From: Ascarosepion bandense
Lineage: Eukaryota > Mollusca > Cephalopoda > Sepiida > Sepiidae
DNA length: 64,000 bases
Assembly: GCA_037127315.1 (NCBI GenBank)
Contig: JBBBDQ010000330.1
Span: 3,907,501-3,971,500 of the forward strand
Reading direction: 5' to 3'
The translations under genes were made by a program, and so were the position numbers. Shown here in pieces: positions 12,140 to 24,105 of this stretch (its first letter is position 1; each line of letters opens with the position of its first letter). Under the pieces are notes generated by a model. It saw only the letters and a list, made by a program, of their open reading frames with translations. It ran no database searches and was not told the origin of the DNA.

Positions 12140-12378
12140 ATGACTGACTAGGCAGAAGATTTTCCTACAAGTAGGAAATCATTTCTTTTGGCAGTAGACT
12201 GGTTACCAACCAAGGCTATAAAACCCAATCAGTCCCACTGTTCAATACATAGCTGGTGGGAGAAGAGATGGATCTTTCCTAAGGGTAAATGCACATAAGT
12301 GAATACAACAAATGCAACTGAAATTTGAACTCAGCTCTCCAATTTCTCATTCCGAATTGATATCCATTACACCACAAA
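12140..12378 (-). repeat. SINE family 1, reverse copy
   Basis: The reverse complement runs from the tail (tgactgactaggcagaagatt) through the body (gcagtagactggttaccaacc) to the head (gatatccattacaccaca). It is nearly full length and diverged. Confidence 0.75.
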
Positions 12379-13199
12379 AAAAGCAAATCATATCTAAAAG
12401 GTATGTAAAAAAGTTGTCATTAAATGTTGCTTTTTTTCTTATTTATGCAAGAAAGAAAAATTCCAAACTTTTTGTAAAAAAAAAAAATAAAAAAATTTCA
12501 TTATAATATAGAAATGAACTGTAATAAATTCAAAGTTTACTTTAATTGATAATATTTTTCAATACACTATAAGCCCATTTGGTGACAGAGGAGTTGCAAC
12601 TTCCCCAGCTAAGAAAAGTCTTTTTACATTTGGCAAACCAAATGTAAACACAAAATGAATTAGACACAAACATTTCAGTAGTCAATGAAAGAAATTATTT
12701 TATTAATTTGAGCTTTTACTTTTCAGGATTTGATCATTGGTGTCTGAGGATATTTAAATTGACTTATTGATTTATTTTTAAAATACTATTATTATTAAAA
12801 ACTTATGTCTATATCTTTCTTGTTTATATTTTATTAATTTAAAATATATATTGCCAAGTATTTTTAGTTCATTAAAATTTTTAACAGAAAAGTTTTCCTG
12901 ATTCAACTAGAAGTGAATAAGTGAAATTGCAATTGGTTAGTAAAGACTTACTGTACAATCAAAAGTAATCATTTTATTTAGTCTAAATCCTTAATGCCCT
13001 CTAATGAAACAAAAGAGAACAAAGTTTTAATTTATCACTGTTCAGACACTGAGCTTTCTCCAGTAATGATGAATGTTGCTCTCTTGACAAGACTTTATAT
13101 TTTAAACATTTATTGTGTCTCAAGTAGAAGTCATATATACAAGGTACTGATAAAAAAGCTGGTAAAATGATCGGCTCATTCTATTGCTCCTGAAAGTAT

Positions 13200-13720
13200 C
13201 TAACTTTCTGCAATGCTTTAACTTTACAAAAGTCATATTTAGCCAGAAATAGTATATTGCTGCCACATCTGAGCTGAAACTTATCAATCTTCACTTGCCA
13301 GCATAGATGGGGTTCAAAATCATTTCTGTAGTCTTGTGGGGGAAGACATTTTCTACTGTACAACCTTTTTTCCACAGACACAATATTGCAAGCTTGTCAT
13401 TTTTCCCATGGCAAATGTTCAAATGAACTACATTTTTTAGTTCCATCAGTTCAGGATTTTACATCTAAGACACATTATTCTATATCCATTGTGTTGAATC
13501 ACGCATTTTCTGTGTTTAATTTGTTAAAGGAAATTGTCTGTTTGTGAGTACTTTCCTGAACACTTCAGCCTTGACCTCTTTAAATCAAGAATCAATTTTT
13601 ATCTATCCTCCTTATCCTCATAATCTTTATCATCATTTCTTTTATTCATATCACACATCTCATCAATACCATTTTAACTGTAACCCTCTTCCTTGAGTGA
13701 CTCTTGACCTTGTATTAGTT
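13200..13720 (+). repeat. LINE-A 3' region remnant
   Basis: Parallels 1370-1890: catctgagctgaaacttatcaa, tctactgtacaaccttttttccacagaca and ttgagtgactcttgacc. It is non-coding in its current state. Confidence 0.4.
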
Positions 13721-14639
13721 GAAATTTAGAAAAAAAAAGTTTTTTTTAGTATTTGAAGACACTACATGTTCATGACTTGAAATTTTATTTCCATTAACAT
13801 ATGATAAATGGGCAACTTTTGATGTAAAAAAGAAAAAGACACCAAAACTTACTCCTTTAATTAAAATATTAAAATATGATACACAGGGTTATTTCAGATT
13901 TTAATACATAAGTCCATATTCTAAAAGTTAGTGAACCATTCTGCTTATTTAGCACCTCCAAATACAATGACTGAAATAAGTAGAGGTAAATAAAAATGAA
14001 AAACATGTTGACCTTTTGTTGGTTCCAATATCAGTAGGATGACTTTAAAAATGTCCCCCTCCCAAAATTTATAAATAAATTATACAGATGCATGCTGGAA
14101 TTTCTTCCTAACCAATAAAAATGAACCACTACTCAGTCTCAACCACCATATTTTTGTTCTTTCTTGTCTTGAAGTCAAACACTACAATCACTTGACTGTA
14201 TCCCTTTTGCTTGTTAACACCATTCTTACTTTGAGAACTTTTTGCTTTATTACTGTTGCTTTTGCCTAGTTTTCTCTTGTGTATATTTTGCTTGCTTAGT
14301 ATATTTTGCTCTGTTTTTTTTTTCTTGTTTTTGTTATTGGGAACTTTGTCAATACCATTTGTTGAGCATTTTCACCAATTACACTTAATCATTGTCAATT
14401 ACACTACACTCTTAAAGCCAAAACAAAAAGAAAAAAAACCTCTTCAGTTTCATAATTGCTTTTGTATTAGTGACTTCTAGAATGAACAGATATTAAGCAG
14501 ACTGGAATTAGCTTCAGCTTTCTGCATTTACAGAGAAATTTAAGAGCATCTATTATTTGTGCCATTTTTTGATAGTATTTTTTAAATCACTTCCACTGGT
14601 GTATTACATAAGACTCCTAATAATTTAATAACTTATATG

Positions 14640-14960
14640 GGAATTTTTTAGATGAGGAATTATCATTATTATATGTTTTGATACTCAAACCAGGATGCCC
14701 ATTTTTTGTTATACTTACAATGTTTGAAATTGTTGTACACTCCAGCTTTCTTTCATTGTTTATGTTGGGATTTTCAGGATGAAAAATTATCTTATTTGGA
14801 ATCTATAATAATAATATATTAATCTATTATAAAAATCTAATTATTATATTATATCATATGCTATTCAAACCATCTGGCTCATCTTGTTTGTTATATGTAC
14901 ACTGCTTTGGTCATTGTGCTCTCTGACCTTCTTTCATTATTTATGTCAAACTTTTTGAAA
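14640..14960 (-). repeat. Two tandem SINE family 2 tail fragments
   Basis: Two reverse-oriented copies of the family 2 tail lie side by side (ttgttatacttacaatgtttgaaattgttgtacactccagctttc and ttgttatatgtacactgctttggtcattgtgctctctgaccttc). They resemble the tail at 40.6-40.8 kb. An apparent GTAAGT-like site inside is part of the repeat and not an exon border. Confidence 0.45.
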
Positions 14961-15110
14961 TGTAGAACTATGATTATTATATAATTTGCTATTTGAAGAA
15001 TTAGGCTTATCTTGGTAGATTTTTATTATATAAAACAAGATTAAATATGCAAATACAAAAGAGTATAATAAAGATTTTTTTAACTTATAAAAAAATACAC
15101 ATTTACTAAC

Positions 15111-15259
15111 CTTCTCCAGACAAGGAGTAAGAACAACATGCCCAGCATGACATAGCCGATATTACTGAAGACATTATTAAATGCACTGAGTACTCCAAAT
15201 GGCATGGCACACTTGAAGTTATAATAGCATGTGTCTTCATTGCCTGTCAGATGAAGAAC
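15111..15259 (-). CDS. SIDT exon: luminal CYYNFxCA segment and TM3
   Basis: A 149-bp exon from phase 0, leaving two bases. It encodes [20 protein letters not shown], then [20 protein letters not shown], then MLFLLLVWR. CYYNFxCAxPxGxLSAFNNxxSNxGYxxLGxLFLL is the family hallmark, and every conserved residue is present. TM3 covers the [13 protein letters not shown] part. The acceptor is ttttcag|GTTCTT and the donor is GAGAAG|gttagt. Confidence 0.97.
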
Positions 15260-15889
15260 CTGAAAAATTGGAAGAAACAGGACAAGGATTAGAAAATCAA
15301 TAATATTTTAATAAGTTTTTCAATAATGAAACAAGTCATGCAATATCCAGTATCAATTAGGTGTTATGTTGATTGATGTTAAACATAAGTTAGTATCAAT
15401 GAAGCGGAGAACGAAACTGATTTTACCATGTAATAACAAGTAAGAAATATTTAAAATTTAGAAAAAAATAACAAAGAACAGTTTATTACTTATAAGAAAT
15501 CAGTAAGTACTGGTTATAGTCTGATTTCAAATGTACAAACATGATACTTAAGTGTTGTTGATATATTCAAGCTAAAAGGAAAAATAAGCTAGTTTTAAAA
15601 TAAAATTTAGCAAAATTAAGAAATTAACCTATTTTACATGTACATTTCAAGATGGTGATGAAAATTTCAGCAATGCATAACTCATTAAACAAATCTTTTC
15701 AAATTCAAAGTGCAATTCATTAAACATCAATTTATAGATACAGTAACTTTTCTTTTAATTATCAGCATCTATTTTTTTTGTTTCATGTTTTGTTCTGTTC
15801 ACTTTTCAGCCTTCTTCAGATGAATATGTCCAATGTAGGTGTGGGAAGTGTTTAAAAGAGGGTAGAAAGTGAGACACTGAAATCTGAAG

Positions 15890-16290
15890 GCACACTGAAA
15901 TATCCAAGGATGAATTCCAAAAGTTAAGTAGAGTACTAAGAAACAAAGAAAAGAGTACTGAACTGTTATGTGACATCAGTCTGTCTATATGGCAGTGAAT
16001 GTTGGACAATTTCCTCAAAGATAAAGAAGAGACATGAAGCAACAGAAATAGTTCTATAGAAGGATGCTGAGAATACCATGGCCTGAATATGTGAGCAGTA
16101 ACAAAGTTTTAGAGAAAATGAAACAAAAGGAAACTTATACTTAACATCAGGAAAAGAGAGAGTTGAAATTTCATGGGTACATAATGAGGAAAGAGGGTTT
16201 GAAAAATCTGATATACACAGGACAGATTGAAGGCAAGAGGGAAAGAGGAAAGCTATGCGTAATATATTTAGTGAGCTTTAGTAAATGGTT
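15890..16290 (+). pseudogene. LINE-B 3' coding remnant
   Basis: Aligns with other LINE-B copies: ctgaactgttatgtgacatcagtctgtctatatggcagtgaatg, then ctatagaaggatgctgagaatacc, then gagttgaaatttcatgggtacataatgagg. Multiple frameshifts are present. Confidence 0.7.
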
Positions 16291-16857
16291 TAAGAAAATT
16301 TTGGTTATATGAAATGACTGGAACCAATTAGTTTCAACAGATTCAAATATTTATCTTTAGCTGTAGTACTCAACTTTTGGTAAAATAAAATAATTAAAGG
16401 ACAACCAATAGAAGATAGAACTGTAGAAAGCAACATTTGCATGAAAATAGAGAAATTTTCTTGCATTATATTGGCAAAGTGAGACTGTAACACAGGTTTT
16501 AAACTTTCTAAGCATTTTATAATTTACTTTTTCCAGCAGAGATAATTATTTTATTTGTTTCCATTTTGCTACACAGAGATATTTTCACCAATATTTAGTT
16601 TCATATATTTTCTAAATGGTGGCATACATGATATTATGGAGTACAAGATGCAGTTTGATGTCAAAAGCATGGATTGTTGCTATGTTTCATTCCAGTTTTG
16701 TAAGTGATTGCTTGAAAACTATAAAATGACAATTTATATCTTGAATTTCTTTGATCATTTTTTCTCTGTGAAATTGGCTGATGCTGAAGTTGAGTTTAGT
16801 TGGGGTTTTTTTTGCAAGTTCAATTCTCTTAATTTAAATATGAAAGTTTTGTTGTTT

Positions 16858-17080
16858 ATCATTCAATTTTTTTTGTAAATTGTGTCAGAAAGGCAAATTA
16901 CAAAATGTGCAAGTGTAAAATTTGCAGAAGACAGATGAAAATTAAAATCAGCTATCAGATCACATCTTATAAAGTTCTGCCTTTCGTCATTCAATTCTTT
17001 TGTAAATTATTTTAAAAGGACAAAGTCCAAACTGTTCAAATGCCAGACAAACCTCAAAATCAGCTACCGAGTCACATCTT
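16858..17080 (+). repeat. Tandem duplication, about 125-bp unit
   Basis: The units begin cattcaattttttttgtaaatt (16860) and cattcaattcttttgtaaatt (16988). They end aaaatcagctatcagatcacatctt and aaaatcagctaccgagtcacatctt. The divergence suggests an old duplication. Nothing else is recognised from 17080 to 18300. Confidence 0.55.
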
Positions 17081-18317
17081 CCAAAGAATTATTATCTATC
17101 TCCCCCCACCCACCCAAAAAAAAGAAAATCTTATATACACTCAATACACTTCCAATTGGTCAAAAAAGTTGGAAAGGAAATCTAGGTTTCCTAGTTCCAG
17201 GTTTTGGCAGATACAACACATGACATATGGATGTTTTGTTTGGTGAGGTAAGCTATTGTTTTTTTTCTTCCTTAGATTGTTGATCCTGACTTGCATTTGT
17301 ATTTAAAGCTAATCATTTCCTTCTCTTAGTTTGGCCAATAAAGCTGTTAACTAACTCTCACATTTCTAAAATTGAGAAATAATGTAACTATTATGATACC
17401 ATTTTCATGTTTTGAGTCTGAAAGGCGAGTTTCTTATTGGCATGTTTGAACTTTTTACTATGACAGGTAATTGAACGGCAAAATGGATATATGTCATATA
17501 TTTTGTTCTTCAAAAGGATTCATCAGAAAAAAAATGTTCTTAATAATGGAATTATATATACATATGCAGAAGAAAATGTAAACAAAAATGTTGTGGTTAT
17601 AATTATACATTGAGAGAAATCACTGAAAACTTACAAAAATTAAGTTTAAATTTAAAATTACTGGTGTTCAGCGGGTTTAGGCATACAGCTTAGCCAACTT
17701 CATTAAGCTTCCCAATGCTTTTGTTTTTATGGCTGTTGTTTTTAAATATCCTACATTGTGACAGAAATAGAGTTATTGAAAAAGTTGAAATGTGGCATGA
17801 CAAGGATGTCAATTTACAGTTGAAGCCTCAGAAATCAGTGCACTTTCTCTAGATTTCTGACATAGTAAATTAATTTTCATAATTAAAACAGCTTTCTTTA
17901 TGTCAAAACTATAATGACTGACATAATGTGTATGTTATTTCATAAAAGATCACTTTTTTGTTCATAAATTCTTTTATTTAAATTCCTCAGTGTTTCATCT
18001 AAGTATTTCCTATGAAATATACACTATCTCAACTTAGACTGATCTATATCTGTTAACTATATTATAAAGTATCTTAATTAAGCTTATCAATTTCAAACTC
18101 TCAAAAGGATTTGTCTCCAACTTCATCACATTTTTGTTAACTGTCTTCAGATAGTCATAAAAGTGTTCCTCTGAGTAAATTTCGACAGGATATATTTGCT
18201 AAGACTCTATTCAGTGGATAGCATTTCCTCATTTTGATTTTACCCACAATATTTTCTTGTATTCTTCAGGCCCATATTGCATATGATGCCTGTTTGTCTG
18301 TCAGCAGGTAGAAGACA

Positions 18318-18590
18318 CATCTGAAGGGATACCATAATAAGGCACAGTCCACAGACTAGATTGTACTACTACTACTACTACTAATAATAATAATGATAAG
18401 GCCAGATAATAATAAGACATAAAGAAGAGGAGGAGGAAGGAGGTGAAGAAGATAATAATAATAATAATAATAATAAATAGCTTACAAGCCAGATAATAAA
18501 GCATGGCCCACAAACCAGATGATAATAAGAAGAAATGGCCTACAGACCAGAAAGTTAATAAAGCAGAGTTCATAGTCTAAATAATAAGTA
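18318..18590 (+). repeat. Minisatellite/microsatellite block (ccagataataataag type)
   Basis: Irregular repeats of a ccacagaccagataataataag-like unit mixed with (TAC)n at 18368-18385 and (AAT)n at 18450-18475. The unit is the same as in the longer array at 20078-20535. It lies in the SIDT intron about 150 bp from the TM2 exon. Confidence 0.7.
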
Positions 18591-18735
18591 CCAGTCTCTG
18601 CAATTGACAAAACCACTTAAAGAAGTTAGTAGAATGCACTAACTGAAATGTTTCAGGGGTTGGTGATGATAGCAATAAGTAAATAAAAACATTGAAAATT
18701 GATAATTCCTCTTCAAATATAGCATACAAACCTAC

Positions 18736-18802
18736 TTTTTGATAAGTAATCATCAACTGAACAACAGGTAAGCCATAGAATATAACAATTGTCCATAAAT
18801 TC
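18736..18802 (-). CDS. SIDT exon: TM2 with FYGLPVVQ motif
   Basis: A 67-bp exon starting with the G that completes tryptophan. It encodes NLWTIVIFYGLPVVQLMITY then QK. FYxLPVVQLxITYQ is one of the most conserved SIDT signatures, and the match is nearly exact. The acceptor is cttcag|GAATTT and the donor is CAAAAA|gtaggt. Minisatellite blocks with a related unit lie on either side of this exon pair (18.3-18.6 and 20.1-20.5 kb). Confidence 0.93.
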
Positions 18803-19267
18803 CTGAAGAAAAAGAAAACAAATCTTAATACAGTACAATTTAAAAACAATCGTCATTTAAAAGTAAAATTTATCAAGATCTTTTCCCAGTTACTGAGTAA
18901 AAGATCTTAAGACAGAACATTATAATATCTATAAATGCTATTATTAAATAAATAAATTCAAACAATTGGCACTTTTATAACAATAGGTAATTATGGAATA
19001 AAATAAAATGAATAAGTTTCATAAGTTAAAAGCCTTTTTTTGGTCTTTACACTAAATTTCCTTTTAATCATTTCACCAAAAGCAAATTAAAGTGTACTAT
19101 TATCTTTCTCTTTTAATTCAGACTTTGATTTGAATTTCAGTATATTAAAATTTCAATGAAAAAATGTGAATGGTTTCCAAAATATTTTACTAAAAGTAAA
19201 AGTAATATTTCAGAATAGCTTAGTTGTGCTTTCATATTAACATAAATACAGAATATTTACTTTAAAA

Positions 19268-19725
19268 CAGTGTTTCTCAACCTATTAAGCAACAGCACAC
19301 CTAGGAGCAAATGAAAATATCACAGCACATAGTAAAATTTTATAATGGTATATATTTAAATGTTAAGAAACTTTGATAATATTAATTCATAATTCAATAT
19401 AACTTTGTAAATATTTTGAATTAAACAAAAAATATGAATACAATTATATAAAAGGTTAACATTGATTTATTCAAATAAAGAAAAATTTTAAAAAGTTAAA
19501 TTAAAAATTAAAATATTTTACAAACTTAATATAAAAACAAAGTATTTAAAATAAAATAAATCGAAGAATAGTGAAAAAAAATTATTTGTAAAAAGTTTAA
19601 TACATATTTACTTATTCAAATAGTAGCACTGTACCATTTCCATTTTACGTATGCTGTGACAATATTTTATGGCAAACTTAAGTGGATTGTCCAGCACACT
19701 ATGGCACGGTGGTTGAGAATCACTG
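19268..19725. mobile_element. hAT-like MITE with CAGTG(T/A)TTCTCAACC termini
   Basis: The left terminus cagtgtttctcaacc and the inverted right terminus cagtgattctcaacc match at 14/15. Imperfect 8-bp duplications flank it: ctttaaaa (19260-19267) and ctttagga (19726-19733). The termini have the CAGNGNTTCTCAACC form common in hAT elements. The 458-bp A+T-rich interior is non-coding. Confidence 0.75.
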
Positions 19726-19774
19726 CTTTAGGACAGATAAATTAAAAAAAGATAAGAATGGAACAAAACCTTAC

Positions 19775-19848
19775 CAATTATATACTTTTCCATACTTGGC
19801 TAGTTTTTTCCTTCCTTTTCTTGATAAGTCTGATACAAATAATGCAGT
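19775..19848 (-). CDS. SIDT exon: basic segment before TM2
   Basis: A 74-bp exon from phase 0, leaving two bases. It encodes TALFVSDLSRKGRKKLAKYG then KVYN, and the next exon completes W. This matches the SIDT segment [24 protein letters not shown] in pattern: SDL/ADL, a run of R/K, then a tyrosine-containing start of TM2. The donor is TAATTG|gtaagg and the acceptor is cactccag|ACTGCA. Confidence 0.88.
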
Positions 19849-20077
19849 CTGGAGTGATTAAAACAAAAAGAATAAAAAAGATTAAAAGAAACAATTTAAA
19901 AATAAAAAAAATGTATAAAAAGAGGTTCCTCAAAAGTGATTAAAGACTTCTGTCAGTAAATAATGAAGACATATTTTCATAAAACAAGGAATTGAATACG
20001 ATTAACAAGAAATAGACTGAAGAGGCATAAACAAAATACACTTCTAAAGAGATAACATTAAAAAAGCATAACCAACA

Positions 20078-20109
20078 ATCCAGTTAATAAAGCATAGGCT
20101 ACAGGCCAG

Positions 20110-20151
<42 letters not shown>

Positions 20152-20535
20152 CATAGCCCACAGGCCAATAATAATAAGGCATAAGCCACAAACCAGATAA
20201 TAATAAGATATAGCTCATAGGCCACAGGCCAGATTATAAGGCATAGGCCACAGACCAAAGAATAATAATAAAAAGGCATAGACTACAGGCCAGATAGTGA
20301 TAAGGTATAGGCTACAAGCTAGGTAATAAATATAAAGCATAGCCCACAGGCTAGATAATAATAAAAAAAAAGTAGACCACAGGCCAGATAATATGACATA
20401 GTCTACTGGCTAGATAATAAAGCATAGGCCACAGGCCAGATAATGATAATAATAAAGAATTGGCCACAACCCAGATAATGATAATAAGATATAAGCCCAA
20501 GTCCAGATAATAATAAGGCATAGCCCACAGTGCAG
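20078..20535 (+). repeat. Minisatellite, unit about 27-36 bp (gcataggccacaggccagataataata)
   Basis: Roughly 14-17 imperfect units of gcataggccacaggccagataataat, with unit length varying through the AAT run. A pure (AAT)14 tract lies at about 20109-20150. Reverse-strand translation gives hydrophobic repeats that are an artefact. Confidence 0.85.
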
Positions 20536-20909
20536 TAATGTTAAAGTTGGAGTGTGTAACCTTCCTATTTCATGTCTTTAGGGTTTTATAAATGAGCTGA
20601 ATTTTTCTGTTTCTTTTGAACTTATCAAGATTGAGAACTAATATTCTTTGTGAATTGTTGTTTGCTCTTTTAGTCAGTCTCTCAAAGAGCTTATTCTTTA
20701 TTTCCAATTCATCATGCTCCCAAATGATCACATTTGTGCATAATAATGATAATTTCTCACCTCAAAATCTCAGGCAGAAATTAATAATCTTAACTTTAAT
20801 TGATAATTTCACTTATATATATTTTTAGCCTTTTTGGAGGGCATCAAAGATTTTAGATAATTTTTAAATCTTATATTTTTAAGTACGTTAAAAATCATTT
20901 CATCCAAAC

Positions 20910-21470
20910 ATTGCAATAAGGGCCATTAATACACAAGGGGTTACTGAGAGTGAAAGAAAGAGGGACAGCAGTAAAAAAATAGGCTGAAAAGAGATAGAAG
21001 ATGACAATTGATCTTGCATTGAAATTTTTGAAGATTATAATTGACCGAAAAGCAAGAAACAGGAAAAGAGTTTCACTAAAAAGAAGAGTGAAAAAAAAAC
21101 CAAAAAAAACCTATTAGCATAAAACTTATGGTTACATATAGTAATTTCAACAGTGAAATTATGGGATGTACCTACAAATCTAGTAGTGTGTTTGAATTCA
21201 AAAAGTCAAGGTACCAAAGAGGAAAGCTCATTTAAACAGTTACTGTGAAAATATTTTTAAAAAAGATACAGGGAAGCTAGGTTATGGTGGTGGGAAAGTA
21301 AATAATAGAATAGACAGAAAATTAGAGATATAATTATCTTTTGATAATTGTCTGTGAAGTTTCTCATATCAATAATGGATAATGTGTGATAGGTCAGAAA
21401 TTTTAATCTTGTAAACAATGCAGTATTAGTTATTACTTGAAAAATAATTAAAATGATTTATCTCAGAATT
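20910..21470 (-). repeat. LINE-A 3' end, minus orientation
   Basis: Begins with the inverted terminus gcaataagggccattaatacacaaggggttactgagagtgaaag. It continues with the LINE-A 3' region (ttgcattgaaatttttgaagat, cagaaattagagatataatta). It is 5'-truncated with no intact frame. Confidence 0.6.
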
Positions 21471-21484
21471 CAAGACTATTACTA

Positions 21485-21790
21485 CATATATTATTTGCAT
21501 TGTTCGGACTGTTGTCTCCATCTTTATTGTTATATTCACAGTGTTTCAGCCATTGTATGCTCTGGCCTTGCTCTCTTTATTTAGTCAACTGGGGTAGATT
21601 GCTCTAGTTCCACATGTGATGTTTTTTCTGAACATCTCAGTTTCAGTTAATTCCTTTAGTCACTGAACTCTCCAAGTTTCTGTTCACCTCTGCTGTGGCC
21701 AGATATTGAACTCACAACTCTTTGGGTTAAGTAACTGGATAACTTCAACCAACGCTTTTATCCACTGGACCTTTGAGACTTATAAACTTA
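21485..21790 (-). repeat. SINE family 2, near full-length reverse copy
   Basis: The reverse complement of a second tRNA-derived family. Its tail reads ttatttgcattgttcggactgttgtctcc. Its head contains a B-box-like gatattgaactcacaactc and an A-box-like ccaacgcttttatccactgg. It is colinear with 40.85-41.19 and 56.1-56.42 kb. A further forward tail fragment is at 21975-22105. Confidence 0.65.
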
Positions 21791-22289
21791 ATATTTCGTA
21801 AATTCTTTTTTTTTTTTTACTAGAGCTCATATTACAATTTTTTATTATTGTTGTTTTTCTCTAGAACACTATGGTTCTTATATTGTATTCATGTCTATAT
21901 TTAGCTAGCTTTAGAGATTTTTGTGGACTAACATATATGCTGATTCCTTAAATTTTGTATTTTCTATGTATTTTAGACATAAGGCTGAAGTGTACAATGG
22001 CTGGAATGTCATAAATATGACAATAAAGAAAAACCAACAGTCTAAACAATGTAAATAATGCAAATAATTAAAATACCTCATCTCAAAAATATAGACAGGT
22101 ATTGTGCTCCATCTAACCATAGGCTTTCATGACTAAATTGGTTAAGGAACAGGTTCTCAAACTAAATATGCATACCCACAGGGGTATTCTCCTAGACTGG
22201 TTGCCACCTCCTTGCTATTTAATCCATAACTGGCATCTCTCTGTCTTTTCTACAACTATTTTCATGGCAACTGCTTTGACAAGCTTTTT

Positions 22290-22605
22290 TCCCTTAGTAC
22301 CCTGATGCATAACTTAAGTGTATCACTAGATCAACACCTGTTAACTGTGGAAATAGCTAAATGCAACCACCACTTCTACTCAAACAGTTTATTTTCTTGA
22401 ATTTCCCAGCTGTGGAACTCACTTCTGTTTACTTGTCTCCCTGATAACTACAATCTTCAAAAATTGAATGCAACATCAATCATCAACATCTTCTATCTTC
22501 TTGAATTTTGTTCATCCTTTGTTCTTTCTTCTATTCTCCTTAGACTCACTATAATCCCTGTGTACTAGTGGCATTATTACCTTGCTTGGAGTGAAATGAT
22601 TAAAA
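22290..22605 (+). repeat. LINE-A 3' end, plus orientation
   Basis: Includes the LINE-A 3' coding and UTR remnant (ccagctgtggaactcacttctgtttacttgtctccctgataac) and the terminus ctgtgtactagtggcattattaccttgcttggagtgaaa, followed by an A-rich tail. Confidence 0.6.
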
Positions 22606-22738
22606 AAAAAAAAGAAGATAAATCTATAACTTTTCCATAGAAATTAGTGGGACATGAATGAAACAGAATGAATCAGGAATTGAATTTGGCACATCAAATT
22701 CTCTTTCTATTATGCAGATAACCATTACAATATCTGTG

Positions 22739-22739
<1 letters not shown>

Positions 22740-22786
<47 letters not shown>
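22740..22786 (+). repeat. (AC)n microsatellite next to a SIDT donor site
   Basis: An uninterrupted AC tract of about 45 bp. It starts about 17 bp inside the intron that follows exon 22803-22942 on the minus strand, where it is transcribed as (GU)n. Confidence 0.9.
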
Positions 22787-22787
<1 letters not shown>

Positions 22788-22802
22788 TTAAAAAAACAAA
22801 AC

Positions 22803-22942
22803 CTTTGTTCTGAAAACATCTTTCTCTTCTTCGGCATCATGCAGGAAATCAATGTCTTGTGTATCCAGGGAAGAATTTACTGATGAAGAATCATCTGTGG
22901 TTGCACTTGGAGAGACAGCATCTAAGAGAGGTGATGTTGGAT
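22803..22942 (-). CDS. SIDT exon: acidic end of cytoplasmic loop
   Basis: A 140-bp exon ending in phase 0. It encodes DPTSPLLDAVSPSATTDDSS followed by SVNSSLDTQDIDFLHDAEEE and KDVFRTK. The terminal VFRTK corresponds to the conserved VIRTK that closes the variable acidic, serine-rich loop in SIDT proteins. The acceptor is tatgcag|ATCCAA. The donor AACAAAG|gttttg is non-consensus beyond GT, but it keeps frame with the next exon. A long (CA)n tract begins about 15 bp past the donor. Confidence 0.85.
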
Positions 22943-23089
22943 CTGCATAAAGACAAAACAAAATTAAGATTATAAAATCTCTTGCAAATCAAATTTAGTT
23001 AGCCTTAATGATTCCAGAAATTCTGGCAATTATGACTTAACTGATAAATAAATGTTTTTTTTTTGTCTATGAGCAGAACTTTAGAGATG

Positions 23090-23900
23090 TCTTTAACATT
23101 CAATGTCTGCTGCAGTCAATTTTTATCCAAGAGCAGCACAAGCACATGGCTGATGACACCACCATTTACTCCCACCTCAATAAGAAATCTGCCACGGTTA
23201 ACAAAGCAAACCTCGCTGCTGATCTTGTAAAGGACCTCTAATCTGTGGTGAACTGGGGTAAGAAATGGCTTGTAAATTTTAGTACTTCCAAAACAAACCT
23301 ACTATCCTTTAACCACCATAGACAATCATTCCTAACCCCCATTAGCATGGATCAGGTTAGTCTCCCTGAAAGTAAAACACTGATCCTCCTCGACCTAACT
23401 CTCTCAGCTGACTTCAGGTGGAATGACTACATTGAATCCATAGCTAAATCTGCTGCTAGGAAGGTGAGTTCACTGTGTAGAGCCAGAAAGTTTTTCTTGT
23501 CTAAATCCATCTTGCACATATATAAATTTACCATCTGCCTGTGCATTGAATATTGCTGTCACATCTGGTTGAGCACCCCTGCTATTTATCTCGAGGTTCT
23601 TGACAAAATCCAACAGAGAATCTGCAATGTAATCAATCCTGACCTTGTAGCTCAACTCCAGTCACTAACCGTCAGTCTAGTACTGTGCTTAGATTTGTAA
23701 AGTCGATGTATCAAAGAGGAAAGATAATCAGAACAATTACCATGAAAATATTTATAAAAAAGACACATTACAGCAGTGGGAAGGTGACTGAAGCCAACAT
23801 AACATCACAAATCCTTCTTTTGATTTTGTCAAGAATTTTTTATATATAGCAGAAACACTAAACCAAAAGTAGCAGCAATATTCAATGCATATACAAGAGC
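23090..23900 (+). pseudogene. LINE-A reverse transcriptase fragment, plus orientation
   Basis: Translation from about 23130 gives HMADDTTIYSHLNKKSA, then NKANLAADLVKDL and, after an in-frame stop, VVNWGKKWLVNFSTSKTNLL, then FRWNDYIESIAKSAARKV and CIEYCCHIWLSTPAIYLEVL. It overlaps the part of LINE-A seen at 6.8-7.35 kb and extends it. The catalytic ADD is retained (MADD), but the copy lacks the N-terminal half and has stops. Sequence from 23.7 to 23.9 kb is a related, rearranged piece. Confidence 0.8.
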
Positions 23901-24105
23901 TTATGATGATAACTATTTTCTATACAACCACTAAAATCTCAGTGTTTCTTCATTTACATGACAGAGAAATAGGACCAACTCCAACTTAACTATAAGAATA
24001 ATTCTCCTCAGTTAAATAATGTAAAAAAGGAAAACAACAGAAAGAAAAATAATATCCCATAATTAAAAACTTGGAGGAAATTTTAGCATAAATTAACAAC
24101 TCACC

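Noticed and set aside
13181..13381. 66-codon minus-strand frame
   Set aside because: Lies in LINE-A 3' sequence on the wrong strand; no splice-compatible SIDT similarity.
14700..14760. GTAAGT-like site that might end a SIDT exon
   Set aside because: The sequence is a SINE family 2 tail also seen at 40.6 and 56.3 kb. The missing linker exon was instead found at 10094-10142 with correct phase.
18301..18849. Hydrophobic minus-strand frames at 18301-18573 and 18577-18849
   Set aside because: The first is translated minisatellite. Only 18736-18802 of the second is a real exon, defined by splice sites and SIDT similarity.
20058..20279. Ile/Tyr-rich minus-strand frame
   Set aside because: Translation of the (AAT)n minisatellite; no protein-like composition.
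22741..22784. CRISPR-like or other regular array signal
   Set aside because: The regular spacing comes from simple dinucleotide repeats. No spacer-repeat structure exists anywhere in the window, and the genome is animal.
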